Shown in pieces: positions 17,676-28,221 of a stretch of 64,000 nt of DNA (position 1 is its first letter; every line of letters begins with the position of its first letter). The stretch is from NCBI RefSeq assembly GCF_020707265.1, contig NZ_JAJFEQ010000005.1, positions 62,001 to 126,000 of the forward strand. The letters run 5' to 3'. The position numbers and the translations under genes were made by a program. The DNA is from Massilia sp. IC2-477. GTDB lineage: Bacteria; Pseudomonadota; Gammaproteobacteria; Burkholderiales; Burkholderiaceae_D. Below the pieces are notes generated by a model. That model searched no databases and was not told where the DNA came from. It worked only from the letters and a program-made list of their open reading frames with translations.

Positions 17676-17808
17676 GTAGGGGTGAACTGGTCCGGTGGAC
17701 CAGTTCACCCTATGCCGCCCACGCAGTGATAGGTTGCTGCAAGACTATCCGGCGCGAGAGCGAAGCCGCTAGCAATCACCGCGTGGGCGGGAAACCCGCC
17801 CACCCTAC
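17676..17808. repeat. REP-like pair with two different stem sequences
   Basis: First unit: GTAGG followed by a perfect 13-bp stem GGTGAACTGGTCC (17681-17693 with 17697-17709). Second unit, inverted: CGTGGGCGGGAAACCCGCCC ending in CCCTAC at 17808. A 62-bp spacer includes GCAGTGAT and AGCAATCACC, which are also inverted to each other. The TAG stop of the HD-GYP gene (17805-17807) is part of the second unit's GTAG head. Confidence 0.75.
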
Positions 17809-18937
17809 TCGCCGGCCTCTTCCTCGTCCGCGAATTCCTGCGCGATGCGGGCGAATTCGGTTTCGAGCGTGAAGAAGGCGTCGAGCACGTCCGGGTCGAA
17901 ATGGCTGCCGCGGCCCTGGCGCATGATCTCGAGCGACTGCTCGTGCGAGAACGGCGGCTTGTACACGCGGCGCGAGATCAGCGCGTCGTAGACGTCGGCC
18001 ACTGCCATCAGGCGCGCCGCGAGCGGGATCTCGTCGCCGCTCAGGTTTTCCGGATAGCCGCTGCCATCCCATTTCTCCTGGTGCGAGTGCGCGATCTCGC
18101 GCGCGAACATCAGGAAGCTGTTGGTGCCGCCCAGGTGCTTCTCGGCCAGCATGATGGTGTCGCGCCCATAGGCCGCGTGCAGCTTCATGACCTCGAATTC
18201 CTCGGGGTCGAGCTTGCCCTGCTTCTGCAGGATGTGGTCGGGGATCGCGACCTTGCCGATGTCGTGCAGCGGCGCCGTCTTGTACATCAGCTCGATGTTC
18301 TCGTCGGTCAGGCTGGCGGCGAAACGCGGGTGGCTGCGCAGCTTCATCGCCAGCGCGCGCATGTAGTTCTGGGTGCGGCGGATGTGGTTGGCGCTCTTGG
18401 CGTACACCTTCCCATCGCGCATTTCCGCCATCGAGGCCATTGCCAGGATCAGGGCTTCCTGCATCAGCAGCAGCTGGGCGGTGCGCTGCTCGACCATGCG
18501 TTCGAGGTTCTGGTTGTGCTCCTGCAGGAGCTTGCGCGCCGCGCGCAGGGTCAGGTGGGTCGACACGCGCGCGAACAGGATCGGCGGGCTGATCGGTTTG
18601 CCGAGGTAGTCCACCGCGCCCACCGACAGGCCCATGGCCTCGTCCTCGATCTGGTTCTTGGCGGTCAGGAAGATCACCGGGATGTCGGTGGTGGCCGGAT
18701 TCGCCTTCAGCTGGCGGCAGGTCTCGTAGCCGTCCATTCCGGGCATCATCACGTCCAGCAGGATCAGGTCGAGGTCGGGCGTGGCCGCGGCGACCTGCAG
18801 CGCGGTGCTGCCGTTGGTGGCCACCTTGGTGTTGTACTTGTCCTTCAGCAGGCGCGACAGCAGCATGATGTTGTCCGGCGTGTCGTCGACGATCAGGATC
18901 GTCGGCCGGTATGCCTGCTTGTCCTTCAGGGCTGCGC

Positions 18938-18941
<4 letters not shown>
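17805..18941 (-). CDS. Response regulator with HD-GYP domain (c-di-GMP phosphodiesterase)
   Basis: 378 residues. N-terminal receiver with phosphoacceptor Asp63 in [13 protein letters not shown] and lysine in YLGKPIS; short linker; HD-GYP domain with HD at 226-227 ([16 protein letters not shown]), [11 protein letters not shown] near 285-295, and [19 protein letters not shown] enzymes hydrolyse c-di-GMP, so phosphorylation likely alters c-di-GMP level. The start overlaps the stop of the hybrid kinase gene (ATGA), strong evidence they are partners. RpfG-like layout. Confidence 0.92.
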
Positions 18942-21982
<3,041 letters not shown>

Positions 21983-21998
21983 CCGGGCCCTGCGGCGG

Positions 21999-22793
21999 CT
22001 AATAGGCCGCCCCCGGACGCATGCTGGTGGCCTGCTGCTCGCGCTTGCGGTAGGCCGGGCTGTTGCGCACCGCTTCGATCGCTTCCCACAGGCGCGCGAC
22101 CAATTGTGGCCGGCTTGCCGCCAGGGCGCTCGACAGCACCAGGAAATACGGCTTTTCGACCAGCGGCACCGGCAGCAGTTCGAGCCGCTTGCCATACGGT
22201 CCGCGCATCAGGCGCGCGGCATCGTTCCCGCCCAGCGCGGCGCCGGCCAGCCGGCCCGCGATCAGCTTCTGCACCAGTTCATCGGAACGCTGGCTGCCGT
22301 CGTCGGTCTGCACGCCCTGGGCGCGCAGGAAGTCGCCCACCGAATAGCCGAGCTGGAAGCCGATGCGCCCGTCGAGGTTGCGGAAGGTCTTGCCGTCCCA
22401 CTCCACGCGGCTGCCGCGCAAGCGCGCCAGCACATAGGTATCGGTATGCATGCGCTTGGAGGCGTCGGCCTGCGGCTCGGCTTCGTTGCCGCTCACGCCG
22501 GGATAGGCGCCGAGCGACATCCGGTCGCGGCTGAAGCTGACGGCGAACGCCCCGCCCACCTGGTTCGCCTTGAGCTGCTCGAGGCAGCGCTTCCAGGGCA
22601 TGCTCTGGAAGTCGAAGCTGACCCCGGTGCGCCTGGCAGCTTCGCTCAAGAGCTCGAAATTCAATCCCCCGCCATCGAGCGTGCGCCACGGGCGCACTTC
22701 CTGGCGCTCGAAGCACAGGGTGATGCGCTCGCCGGGCGCGGCCTGGGCCGCCGCGCTACAAGCGGCCAACGCGAACAAGAGAAAGCGGCGCAT
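21999..22793 (-). CDS. Periplasmic amino-acid-type binding protein, likely kinase co-sensor
   Basis: 264 residues: signal peptide [18 protein letters not shown], then a solute-binding protein family 3 fold ([68 protein letters not shown]). No transporter genes are near; instead it is 16 bp from the hybrid kinase gene, suggesting it presents a ligand to the kinase. ATG 22793 fits the signal peptide; the frame extends further without support. Confidence 0.8.
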   Translation of the reverse strand: MRRFLLFALAACSAAAQAAPGERITLCFERQEVRPWRTLDGGGLNFELLSEAARRTGVSFDFQSMPWKRCLEQLKANQVGGAFAVSFSRDRMSLGAYPGVSGNEAEPQADASKRMHTDTYVLARLRGSRVEWDGKTFRNLDGRIGFQLGYSVGDFLRAQGVQTDDGSQRSDELVQKLIAGRLAGAALGGNDAARLMRGPYGKRLELLPVPLVEKPYFLVLSSALAASRPQLVARLWEAIEAVRNSPAYRKREQQATSMRPGAAY

Positions 22794-22873
22794 GGAAAGC
22801 AATGGCAAACGTGGTTGAACGAACAATGGAAGTATGCCATTAGATGTTTCCAAACAACAGTAAAAACGGGGCT

Positions 22874-23872
22874 TTAACCCTGAAAACGACAATCCGCCCC
22901 TGGCCGCCCCCATGCTGGGGGTGAAGGCGCCGCGTCAGGAGTAGCGCGCCGGTGCAGGTCCCACAGCGCGCCGACCCGCAGGCCGGCATGGACCGGTTCC
23001 ACTTCCAGCAGGCCGCACTCTTCCACCAGGGCGGTCAGCAGGGCCAGGCCGCCGGCCAGATGGGGGACGCGTGCGGCCGCCGGCCAGGCCAGGCGTACCC
23101 GCGCCACGTGGCCGGCCTGCAGGAAGCGTTCGCGCAGGATGCCCAGGCAGGCGCCGCTCAGGCAGCCGCCGTCGATCCCGTCCTCGCGCGCGATCTCGCT
23201 CAGCGCGCGCACGGTGCCGCAGGCGCCATAGGCCAGCGCCCAGCCGCGCCCGGACAGCACCGAGTCCGCGAAGCGGCTGCGCGCCGAGCGCACCGCGGCG
23301 TCGAAACCGGCGGCGTCGATGTGGCCCTCGGCGAAGAAGCTCAGGCTCTGGCGCACCGCGCCGATCGGGAAGGATTCGACGCGCTCGATATGGGATCCGC
23401 GGCCGAGCACCAGTTCGGTCGAGGCGGCGCCGATGTCGATCACCAGGCGCGCCGCGCCGCCAGGTGCGTCGGCGGCATCCAGCGTGCTGGCCACGCCCAG
23501 GTAGACCAGGCGGCCGGTCTCGCCACCTGCGACCAGTTCGATCGGACGGCGCAGCGCCTGCTCGGCGGCCGGCAGGAACACCGGGGCATTGCGCGCCATC
23601 CGCAGCGCGGCGGTGGCAACCACCCTCACCGCCTGCGGGCGCCACGCGTCCAGCGTATCGGCGAACTCGCGCAGGCAGCCCAGCGCTCGCCGCATCGCCG
23701 CTTCGCACAGGCTGCCGTCGTCTTCGAAGGACGCAGCCAGCGCGACGCGCTCGTTCAAAGTCGCTTCCAGCACCAGTTCATCGTGCTCGATGCGTCCGAC
23801 GTGCAGGCGGAAACTGTCGGAGCCGAGTTCGACGGCGGCGTAGCGAGGGGAATCGGTAGGATGAGGAATCAT
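22874..23872 (-). CDS. Ppx/GppA-type phosphatase, catalytic half only
   Basis: 332 residues, matching the N-terminal ASKHA domain of exopolyphosphatase/guanosine pentaphosphatase: YAAVELGSDSFRLHVGRI, VRVVATAALRMARN, RLVIDIGAASTELVLGRG, SFPIGAVRQS. The usual C-terminal HD-like half (to about 500 residues) is missing, as in short PPX proteins. Expected to hydrolyse polyphosphate or pppGpp. Typical DIGGGSTE here reads DIGAASTE, so activity needs care. Stand-alone gene. Confidence 0.8.
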   Translation of the reverse strand: MIPHPTDSPRYAAVELGSDSFRLHVGRIEHDELVLEATLNERVALAASFEDDGSLCEAAMRRALGCLREFADTLDAWRPQAVRVVATAALRMARNAPVFLPAAEQALRRPIELVAGGETGRLVYLGVASTLDAADAPGGAARLVIDIGAASTELVLGRGSHIERVESFPIGAVRQSLSFFAEGHIDAAGFDAAVRSARSRFADSVLSGRGWALAYGACGTVRALSEIAREDGIDGGCLSGACLGILRERFLQAGHVARVRLAWPAAARVPHLAGGLALLTALVEECGLLEVEPVHAGLRVGALWDLHRRATPDAAPSPPAWGRPGADCRFQG

Positions 23873-23947
23873 GGACGGTCCTGCTGCGAATTGCCGCAGG
23901 ATACGTCGGCGATATGACGGGAATGTGACGCAGCCGATCGGGTCGTG

Positions 23948-24541
23948 TCACGAATCGAGGCCGGCAGCCTTGATCGAAACGATCAGAAACCCGACCGGCG
24001 AGGGAGCAATACCGACATTCAGAAGTTGGCCCGGGCGCATCGCGGATGGAGGATAAAGGGCGTCCAGGCAGGTCTCCTTGTCGACTGACCTGAACCTCAA
24101 GGTCGCCACCTGATCGCAGCCCTTTCGCCGGGAGTACTCTCCAACCTTGATCGCGGTGGCACTTGTCTGGTGTACGTCCGCAGCCGACCACGCCGCCATT
24201 GCGAAGATCCACCCGAGCGGGGCCAAGCACACGAAGACAACTGCCAATGATGCCGAGAGTGGCATGGCAACCCACTTTCGCAACCATCTGGTCGGATATT
24301 GGTCTGCGAGCCTGGTCGCAAAAACGGAAGGAGCCGTCATGCGATAGAGCACAAACGGTGTGATCAGGAGCCACGACACGAATAGAAACCTGGTGTAGGC
24401 CTCGGCGTAGCGGAAGACGAAACGGCCCTCGAAGTACATCAGCAGGAATATCCCCGCTATCAGGAAAAGGAGCACGAGCAGCGAGCACCTGGGGCGGCGC
24501 TTGTGCGCTGCTGTATAGTCGGAATGAGGACTGTGCATCAT
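23948..24541 (-). CDS. Membrane protein of unknown function
   Basis: 197 residues with about three hydrophobic helices (LLVLLFLIAGIFLLMYFEG; FLFVSWLLITPFVLYRM; LSASLAVVFVCLAPLGWIFAMAAW) and a C-terminal ~70-residue domain containing two cysteines (KGCDQVATLRF, KETCLDALYP) that ends in a periplasmic-looking beta-rich stretch. No family recognised. Less GC-rich than the surroundings. Last of four like-oriented accessory genes. Confidence 0.6.
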   Translation of the reverse strand: MMHSPHSDYTAAHKRRPRCSLLVLLFLIAGIFLLMYFEGRFVFRYAEAYTRFLFVSWLLITPFVLYRMTAPSVFATRLADQYPTRWLRKWVAMPLSASLAVVFVCLAPLGWIFAMAAWSAADVHQTSATAIKVGEYSRRKGCDQVATLRFRSVDKETCLDALYPPSAMRPGQLLNVGIAPSPVGFLIVSIKAAGLDS

Positions 24542-24593
24542 GGGCGCTTGATCCGTGCGTGGGCGGCCGTGCCAGCCTGATGATGGGCGATGC

Positions 24594-24803
24594 TCAAACG
24601 CCGGACTTGACCACGGTTGCCCCGTTCACACCGACCACTTTCTCGGAGTGCCCGTCCGCTGGAGGAGGATTGATTGGATCGGCGCCTGGCGTAGCCACGA
24701 TCAGCGTGCGCGTATCGTGCCGGTCTGCGCCCTTCTGCTGCACGATCTTGACGGCGACCGCGCGTCCGTCGACGACGGGCCTGGGATGGAGGAAGTTAAA
24801 CAT
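24594..24803 (-). CDS. Small hypothetical protein
   Basis: 69 residues starting MFNFLHPRPVVDGRAVAVKI, with AAGGA 5 bp before the ATG, which is why this strand is preferred over the overlapping + frame. Likely a small soluble beta-rich protein; no family recognised. It lies 26 bp after the Cys-rich gene and probably belongs to the same transcript. Confidence 0.5.
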   Translation of the reverse strand: MFNFLHPRPVVDGRAVAVKIVQQKGADRHDTRTLIVATPGADPINPPPADGHSEKVVGVNGATVVKSGV

Positions 24804-24829
24804 GCAATCCTTATCGTGAACGCGCCGAG

Positions 24830-25111
24830 CTATACGGAAAATCCACCGCAGACCTGCTTCGCCTCATCCCAGCAGAGGCAGCAGAAAATCTTGAAGCCCG
24901 CTTCCTTAAACCATGCGTCGGCATTGCTGCCGGCAAGAGCGACCAGCCTGTCCTCGCAGGCCTTGCACCAGGCATCCGGCCGCGCGAGGTCGGTCTGGTC
25001 TCCCCAGAAGAATCCGCCCCGCTCACCCGCGTCGATTGCGTGAGCGACATGGGTACACACGAGTCCGATACCTTGCTGGCCATGGGTGGGGCAATGACAT
25101 GTTTTATTCAT
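24830..25111 (-). CDS. Cys/His-rich small protein, likely zinc-binding
   Basis: 93 residues: MNKTCHCPTHGQQGIGLVCTHVAHAIDAG, then DAWCKACEDRLVAL and KIFCCLCWDEAK. Eight cysteines and several histidines in pairs (CHC, CKAC, CCLC) indicate one or two zinc sites. The ATG at 25111 overlaps the upstream stop (ATGA), which fixes the start and shows coupling to the secreted protein gene. Function unknown. Confidence 0.65.
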   Translation of the reverse strand: MNKTCHCPTHGQQGIGLVCTHVAHAIDAGERGGFFWGDQTDLARPDAWCKACEDRLVALAGSNADAWFKEAGFKIFCCLCWDEAKQVCGGFSV

Positions 25112-25635
25112 GGCCGGGCGTTGATCTTGAACGACTCCATAAAGATCCGGACGGCCTCTTTCGGAACACGGTTCGGCCATCCGGCAAAATGGATGGAAAA
25201 CAGGCGCTGGTCCGCTAATACAAACTGCGACAGCGAGATCAAGCCGCTCCGATCACGCATCACGCTCTCGAGGGCGGGAAATCCTCCGATTTCCACGCTG
25301 TGACTTTCTACAATCGTGGAGTTCGTGCTCGCTGCGGCACCAATCATCGCCCCCTTCAGTAAGTCGACGGAGCGCACGTGCGTCGGCACCAGCAGCCCAT
25401 CGTAAAAGTCCACGCTATAGAAGAGTTGTGCTTCCACGTTCGAATACGAGCAGACATGCATGACGACTGTTCTGCCCATAACTTCTACATTTCGTGCGCT
25501 GCACTCCGGCTTGGCGGGGAAGACCACTTCGAAGGCCTGGTCAGGCGGCGAGTATTTCACCGGCTCCGCACTGGCGGCGGATGCCAGCAGCAGCAAAGCC
25601 AGCACACTGCTCCTGAAAATGATGCGAACGCCCAT
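25108..25635 (-). CDS. Secreted protein of unknown function
   Basis: 175 residues: signal peptide (MGVRIIFRSSVLALLLLASAASA) and a ~150-residue domain of the pattern YSPPDQAFEVVFPAKPEC...GFPALESVMRDRSGLISLSQFVLADQRLFSIHFAGWP...AVRIFMESFKI. Two cysteines could form a disulfide. This pattern recurs in exported proteins of many bacteria but has no assigned role. First gene of the four-gene set. Confidence 0.65.
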   Translation of the reverse strand: MGVRIIFRSSVLALLLLASAASAEPVKYSPPDQAFEVVFPAKPECSARNVEVMGRTVVMHVCSYSNVEAQLFYSVDFYDGLLVPTHVRSVDLLKGAMIGAAASTNSTIVESHSVEIGGFPALESVMRDRSGLISLSQFVLADQRLFSIHFAGWPNRVPKEAVRIFMESFKINARP

Positions 25636-25698
25636 ATCAAGACAGCCTTTCTTGGATGTTTAGTGCCTATTCCCGGCTTGCCATTTACCGGTCTACCC

Positions 25699-25783
25699 AG
25701 GGTCAGGTCTGACATCAGGACACGATCTCTGCATTAGTCCAGGACGTATGTTGAGGTCGTGTCCGATTGTCAGACCTGACCCT
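25699..25783. repeat. 27-bp imperfect inverted repeat
   Basis: Arm 25699-25725 begins AGGGTCAGGTCTGACA; arm 25757-25783 ends TGTCAGACCTGACCCT. The 27-nt arms differ at only a few central positions and are separated by about 31 bp. It lies between two - strand transcripts, right after the GGDEF gene's stop, and could act as a terminator or be a copy of a dispersed element. It is unlike the GTAG family. Confidence 0.65.
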
Positions 25784-25795
25784 GATTGACCCGGT

Positions 25796-26968
25796 TCAGG
25801 CCTCGACCGGCGCCGCCACCGCCTGGCTGACGCGGTTGCGCCCCGCCCCCTTGGCCGCCCGCAGCGCATCGTCGGCGCGCTGGAACAGGGTTACCGTGCT
25901 GTCCTCGGGGCGGATCACGGTCACGCCAAAGCTGGCCGTCATCGCGATCATGGCGCGCTCGCTCTTGACCGGCGAACTCGCGATCGCCGCGCGGATGCGC
26001 TCCGCCACCAGGGTCGCCTCGTCGAGGTTGGTGCGCGGCAGCAGGATCGCGAACTCGACGCCCACCAGGCGCCCGACCAGGTCGGAATCGCGCAGCTGGC
26101 GCTTGCACAGCTCGACCACGTGGCGCAGCACGGCGTCGCCGGCCGGGTGGCCGTAGCCGTCGTTGACGCGCTTGAACTGGTCGAGGTCCAGCACCACCAG
26201 GGCGGTGGGCAGGCCGGGACGGCGCGCCAGCGCCATCCACGGGCCCAGCGCATTGAAGAAACCGCGCCGGTTCGGCACATTGGTGAGCGGGTCGACCACT
26301 TCCAGCCGCGCCAGTTCGCGCCCGATGCGTTCGCGCCCCAGCAGCAGCATGCCGAAGCCGTTGACCAGCATGAGGCCGTACAGTGCGGCGCTGGAGAGCT
26401 GGCGCAGCAGTTCGCTCGAGAGCCAGCGCCATCCGCCCGGCAGCAGCAGCACCGACAGGCCGCGGGCCGCGACCACCAGCGCCAGCGCGGCGGTCAGGAT
26501 GGCCAGGAAGCGCTGCAGCAGGCTGGCCTGGCGCCAGCCGGAACCGAGCGCCGCGGCCACGTTCAGGTAGAGCACGCCGAGCAGCAGCGAAGCGGCCAGG
26601 CTGCGCAGGCCCTGCTCGTCGATCAGGTAGCAGATGAAGAAGGCCAGGATCGCCAGCCCGCCGGCCAGCAGCGTAGGACGGCGCCAGCCATGGCGGCCCG
26701 CCTCTTCCCATGCCGCGCCGGCTTCGATGGCGACGCCGGCGAACAGCAGCGCGTAGCCGCCCGGCAGCGCCAGCGATTCCGGCACCACCCCCAGGCCGCC
26801 CAGCACCAGCAGGGTCCAGGCGCCGGCCTGCACCTGCTTCGACAGCGCCCAGGCGGCAAGGGCTGGCGGACGCACCGGTCCGTGATCGAAAAAGGTCAGC
26901 ACTGCGCACAGGGCCAGGTTGCCCAGGGCTAGTACCAGCACCATCGTGCTTGCGTCCAGGTTCGTCAT
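25796..26968 (-). CDS. Membrane GGDEF protein with degenerate active site
   Basis: 390 residues: about six membrane helices in the first 220, then a GGDEF domain (LEVVDPLTNVPNRRGFFNALG, DLDQFKRVNDGYGHPAGD). The signature that should read GG(D/E)EF is V302-G-V-E-F306, so the metal-binding acidic residue is lost. The inhibitory-site RxxD is intact as R293-D296, five residues before. It therefore looks like a c-di-GMP-binding receptor, not a cyclase; this is inference. Follows the 91-residue gene by 14 bp. Confidence 0.85.
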   Translation of the reverse strand: MTNLDASTMVLVLALGNLALCAVLTFFDHGPVRPPALAAWALSKQVQAGAWTLLVLGGLGVVPESLALPGGYALLFAGVAIEAGAAWEEAGRHGWRRPTLLAGGLAILAFFICYLIDEQGLRSLAASLLLGVLYLNVAAALGSGWRQASLLQRFLAILTAALALVVAARGLSVLLLPGGWRWLSSELLRQLSSAALYGLMLVNGFGMLLLGRERIGRELARLEVVDPLTNVPNRRGFFNALGPWMALARRPGLPTALVVLDLDQFKRVNDGYGHPAGDAVLRHVVELCKRQLRDSDLVGRLVGVEFAILLPRTNLDEATLVAERIRAAIASSPVKSERAMIAMTASFGVTVIRPEDSTVTLFQRADDALRAAKGAGRNRVSQAVAAPVEA

Positions 26969-26982
26969 TTCGTCAATCGCAA

Positions 26983-27258
26983 TCAGTACTCGTGTTCGAC
27001 CAGGGAAGTGCCGTCGCCGATCTTGCTGGCCCAGGCCCGGCTGAAATACGCCTGCTCCTCGCTGGTGGGCGGCGCGTGCCAGAACACGATCAAGGTGCCC
27101 TTGTGGTCGTGCAGCTGGGTCAGTTTGTCGACGAAGCCGGTGTTGCCGGCGCTGTCGGCCAGGGCCATCGCATACCCGTACACGCGCTGCAGGCGCTCCA
27201 GACGATCGGGCTCGGTCTGGGCATTGGTGGCGGTGATGGAAGGATGGTCCAGGAACAT
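26983..27258 (-). CDS. Small conserved-looking protein, unknown function
   Basis: 91 residues: MFLDHPSITATNAQTEPDRLERLQRVYGYAMALADSAGN..., then TQLHDHKGTLIVFWHAPPTSEEQAYFSRAWASKIGDG. Soluble, acidic, no signal peptide. Probably co-transcribed with the downstream GGDEF gene (14 bp gap). Family not recognised. Confidence 0.55.
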   Translation of the reverse strand: MFLDHPSITATNAQTEPDRLERLQRVYGYAMALADSAGNTGFVDKLTQLHDHKGTLIVFWHAPPTSEEQAYFSRAWASKIGDGTSLVEHEY

Positions 27259-27341
27259 GCGGGTTTCCTTTGTCGAGCGGTCAGCTTATCAGAAAGCCAT
27301 GCCGTACAACAAGCTGCCATGGCTCCACTATACTGGAGGCC

Positions 27342-28103
27342 ATGTCTCTACCCTCCGAGCTGCCGCCGCCGATCGTCTCGACCCGAGGCGACCGCCGTAC
27401 GCTCGAATTCACGCCAGGCGACATCCAGAGCGAGATGCGGCTATCGCGCCCGGACGCCCTGGTGCTGTCGTATGCGCGCGCCATGATGTGCTTCGCGCTC
27501 CTGGTGCCGCATCCGCGCCACATCGTCATGGTGGGACTGGGCGGCGGTTCGCTCGTCAAGTTCTGCTACCGCCATTTCCCGCACACCCGCATCACGGTGC
27601 TGGAAGTGCGCGCCGACGTGATCGCGCTGCGCGAGCAGTTCCTGGTGCCGCCGGACGACGCGCGCCTGCGGGTGCTGCACTGCGATGCGGCGGCCTGGCT
27701 GGCGCAGGCGCCGGCCGCCGGCGCCGACGTGCTGCTGGTGGACGGCTTCGACGCGAGCGGCCTGCCCCCTGGCCTGTCGAGCGCCGCCTTCTATGCCGAT
27801 TGCCGGCGGCTGCTGCGCCCCGGCGGCGTACTGGCCATTAACATCTTTACTTATGATCCTGACTATGTGACTGCGGTGCAACGTTTGCGCGCCGCCTTTG
27901 ACGGTCATGCGTGCTGGCTGGCCGGCATGGCCGGCAACAACCAGATCGTGTTCGGGCAGCGCCCGGCGGCGCCCGGTGCCGCCCCGAGCCGCCCCCTGCA
28001 GGTCCTGCGCGACAGCCTGTACAACCGCGGACTCGGACTCTCCCTGCTCAACCGTCTGCTGGCCCGCCTGGTGGTCGCCTGGCTGGCGCAGAGGGCGCCG
28101 TGA
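27342..28103 (+). CDS. Spermidine synthase-like methyltransferase-fold protein
   Basis: 253 residues with a Rossmann fold like polyamine aminopropyltransferases: ARAMMCFALLVPHPRHIVMVGLGGGSLVKFCYRHFPHTRITVLEVRADVIALR, LRVLHCDAAAWLA, ADVLLVDGFDASGLP, YADCRRLLRPGGVLAINIF. The catalytic Asp and polyamine-binding residues are not clearly conserved, so it may be a transferase of other specificity. GGAGG sits unusually close (2 bp) to ATG 27342. Confidence 0.75.
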   Translation: MSLPSELPPPIVSTRGDRRTLEFTPGDIQSEMRLSRPDALVLSYARAMMCFALLVPHPRHIVMVGLGGGSLVKFCYRHFPHTRITVLEVRADVIALREQFLVPPDDARLRVLHCDAAAWLAQAPAAGADVLLVDGFDASGLPPGLSSAAFYADCRRLLRPGGVLAINIFTYDPDYVTAVQRLRAAFDGHACWLAGMAGNNQIVFGQRPAAPGAAPSRPLQVLRDSLYNRGLGLSLLNRLLARLVVAWLAQRAP

Positions 28104-28221
28104 ACACCGTCGTTTGACGGGCCTCTCCCATTTTTCGTTTGCCCAACAGCATGGGGATGTGACACACTTCGCGTATTGATGCCTGCTGGCAAGCCTTCTT
28201 TATGGAATTCTGGACCCATCC

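Noticed and set aside
22874..23872. Frameshifted ppx
   Set aside because: No continuation of a Ppx C-terminal half is found in other frames downstream, so it is a naturally short form and not a broken gene.
24559..24819. 86-codon + strand frame overlapping the 69-residue gene
   Set aside because: The opposite frame has a good RBS and fits the neighbouring operon; the + frame is Ser/Thr/Pro-rich with no support.
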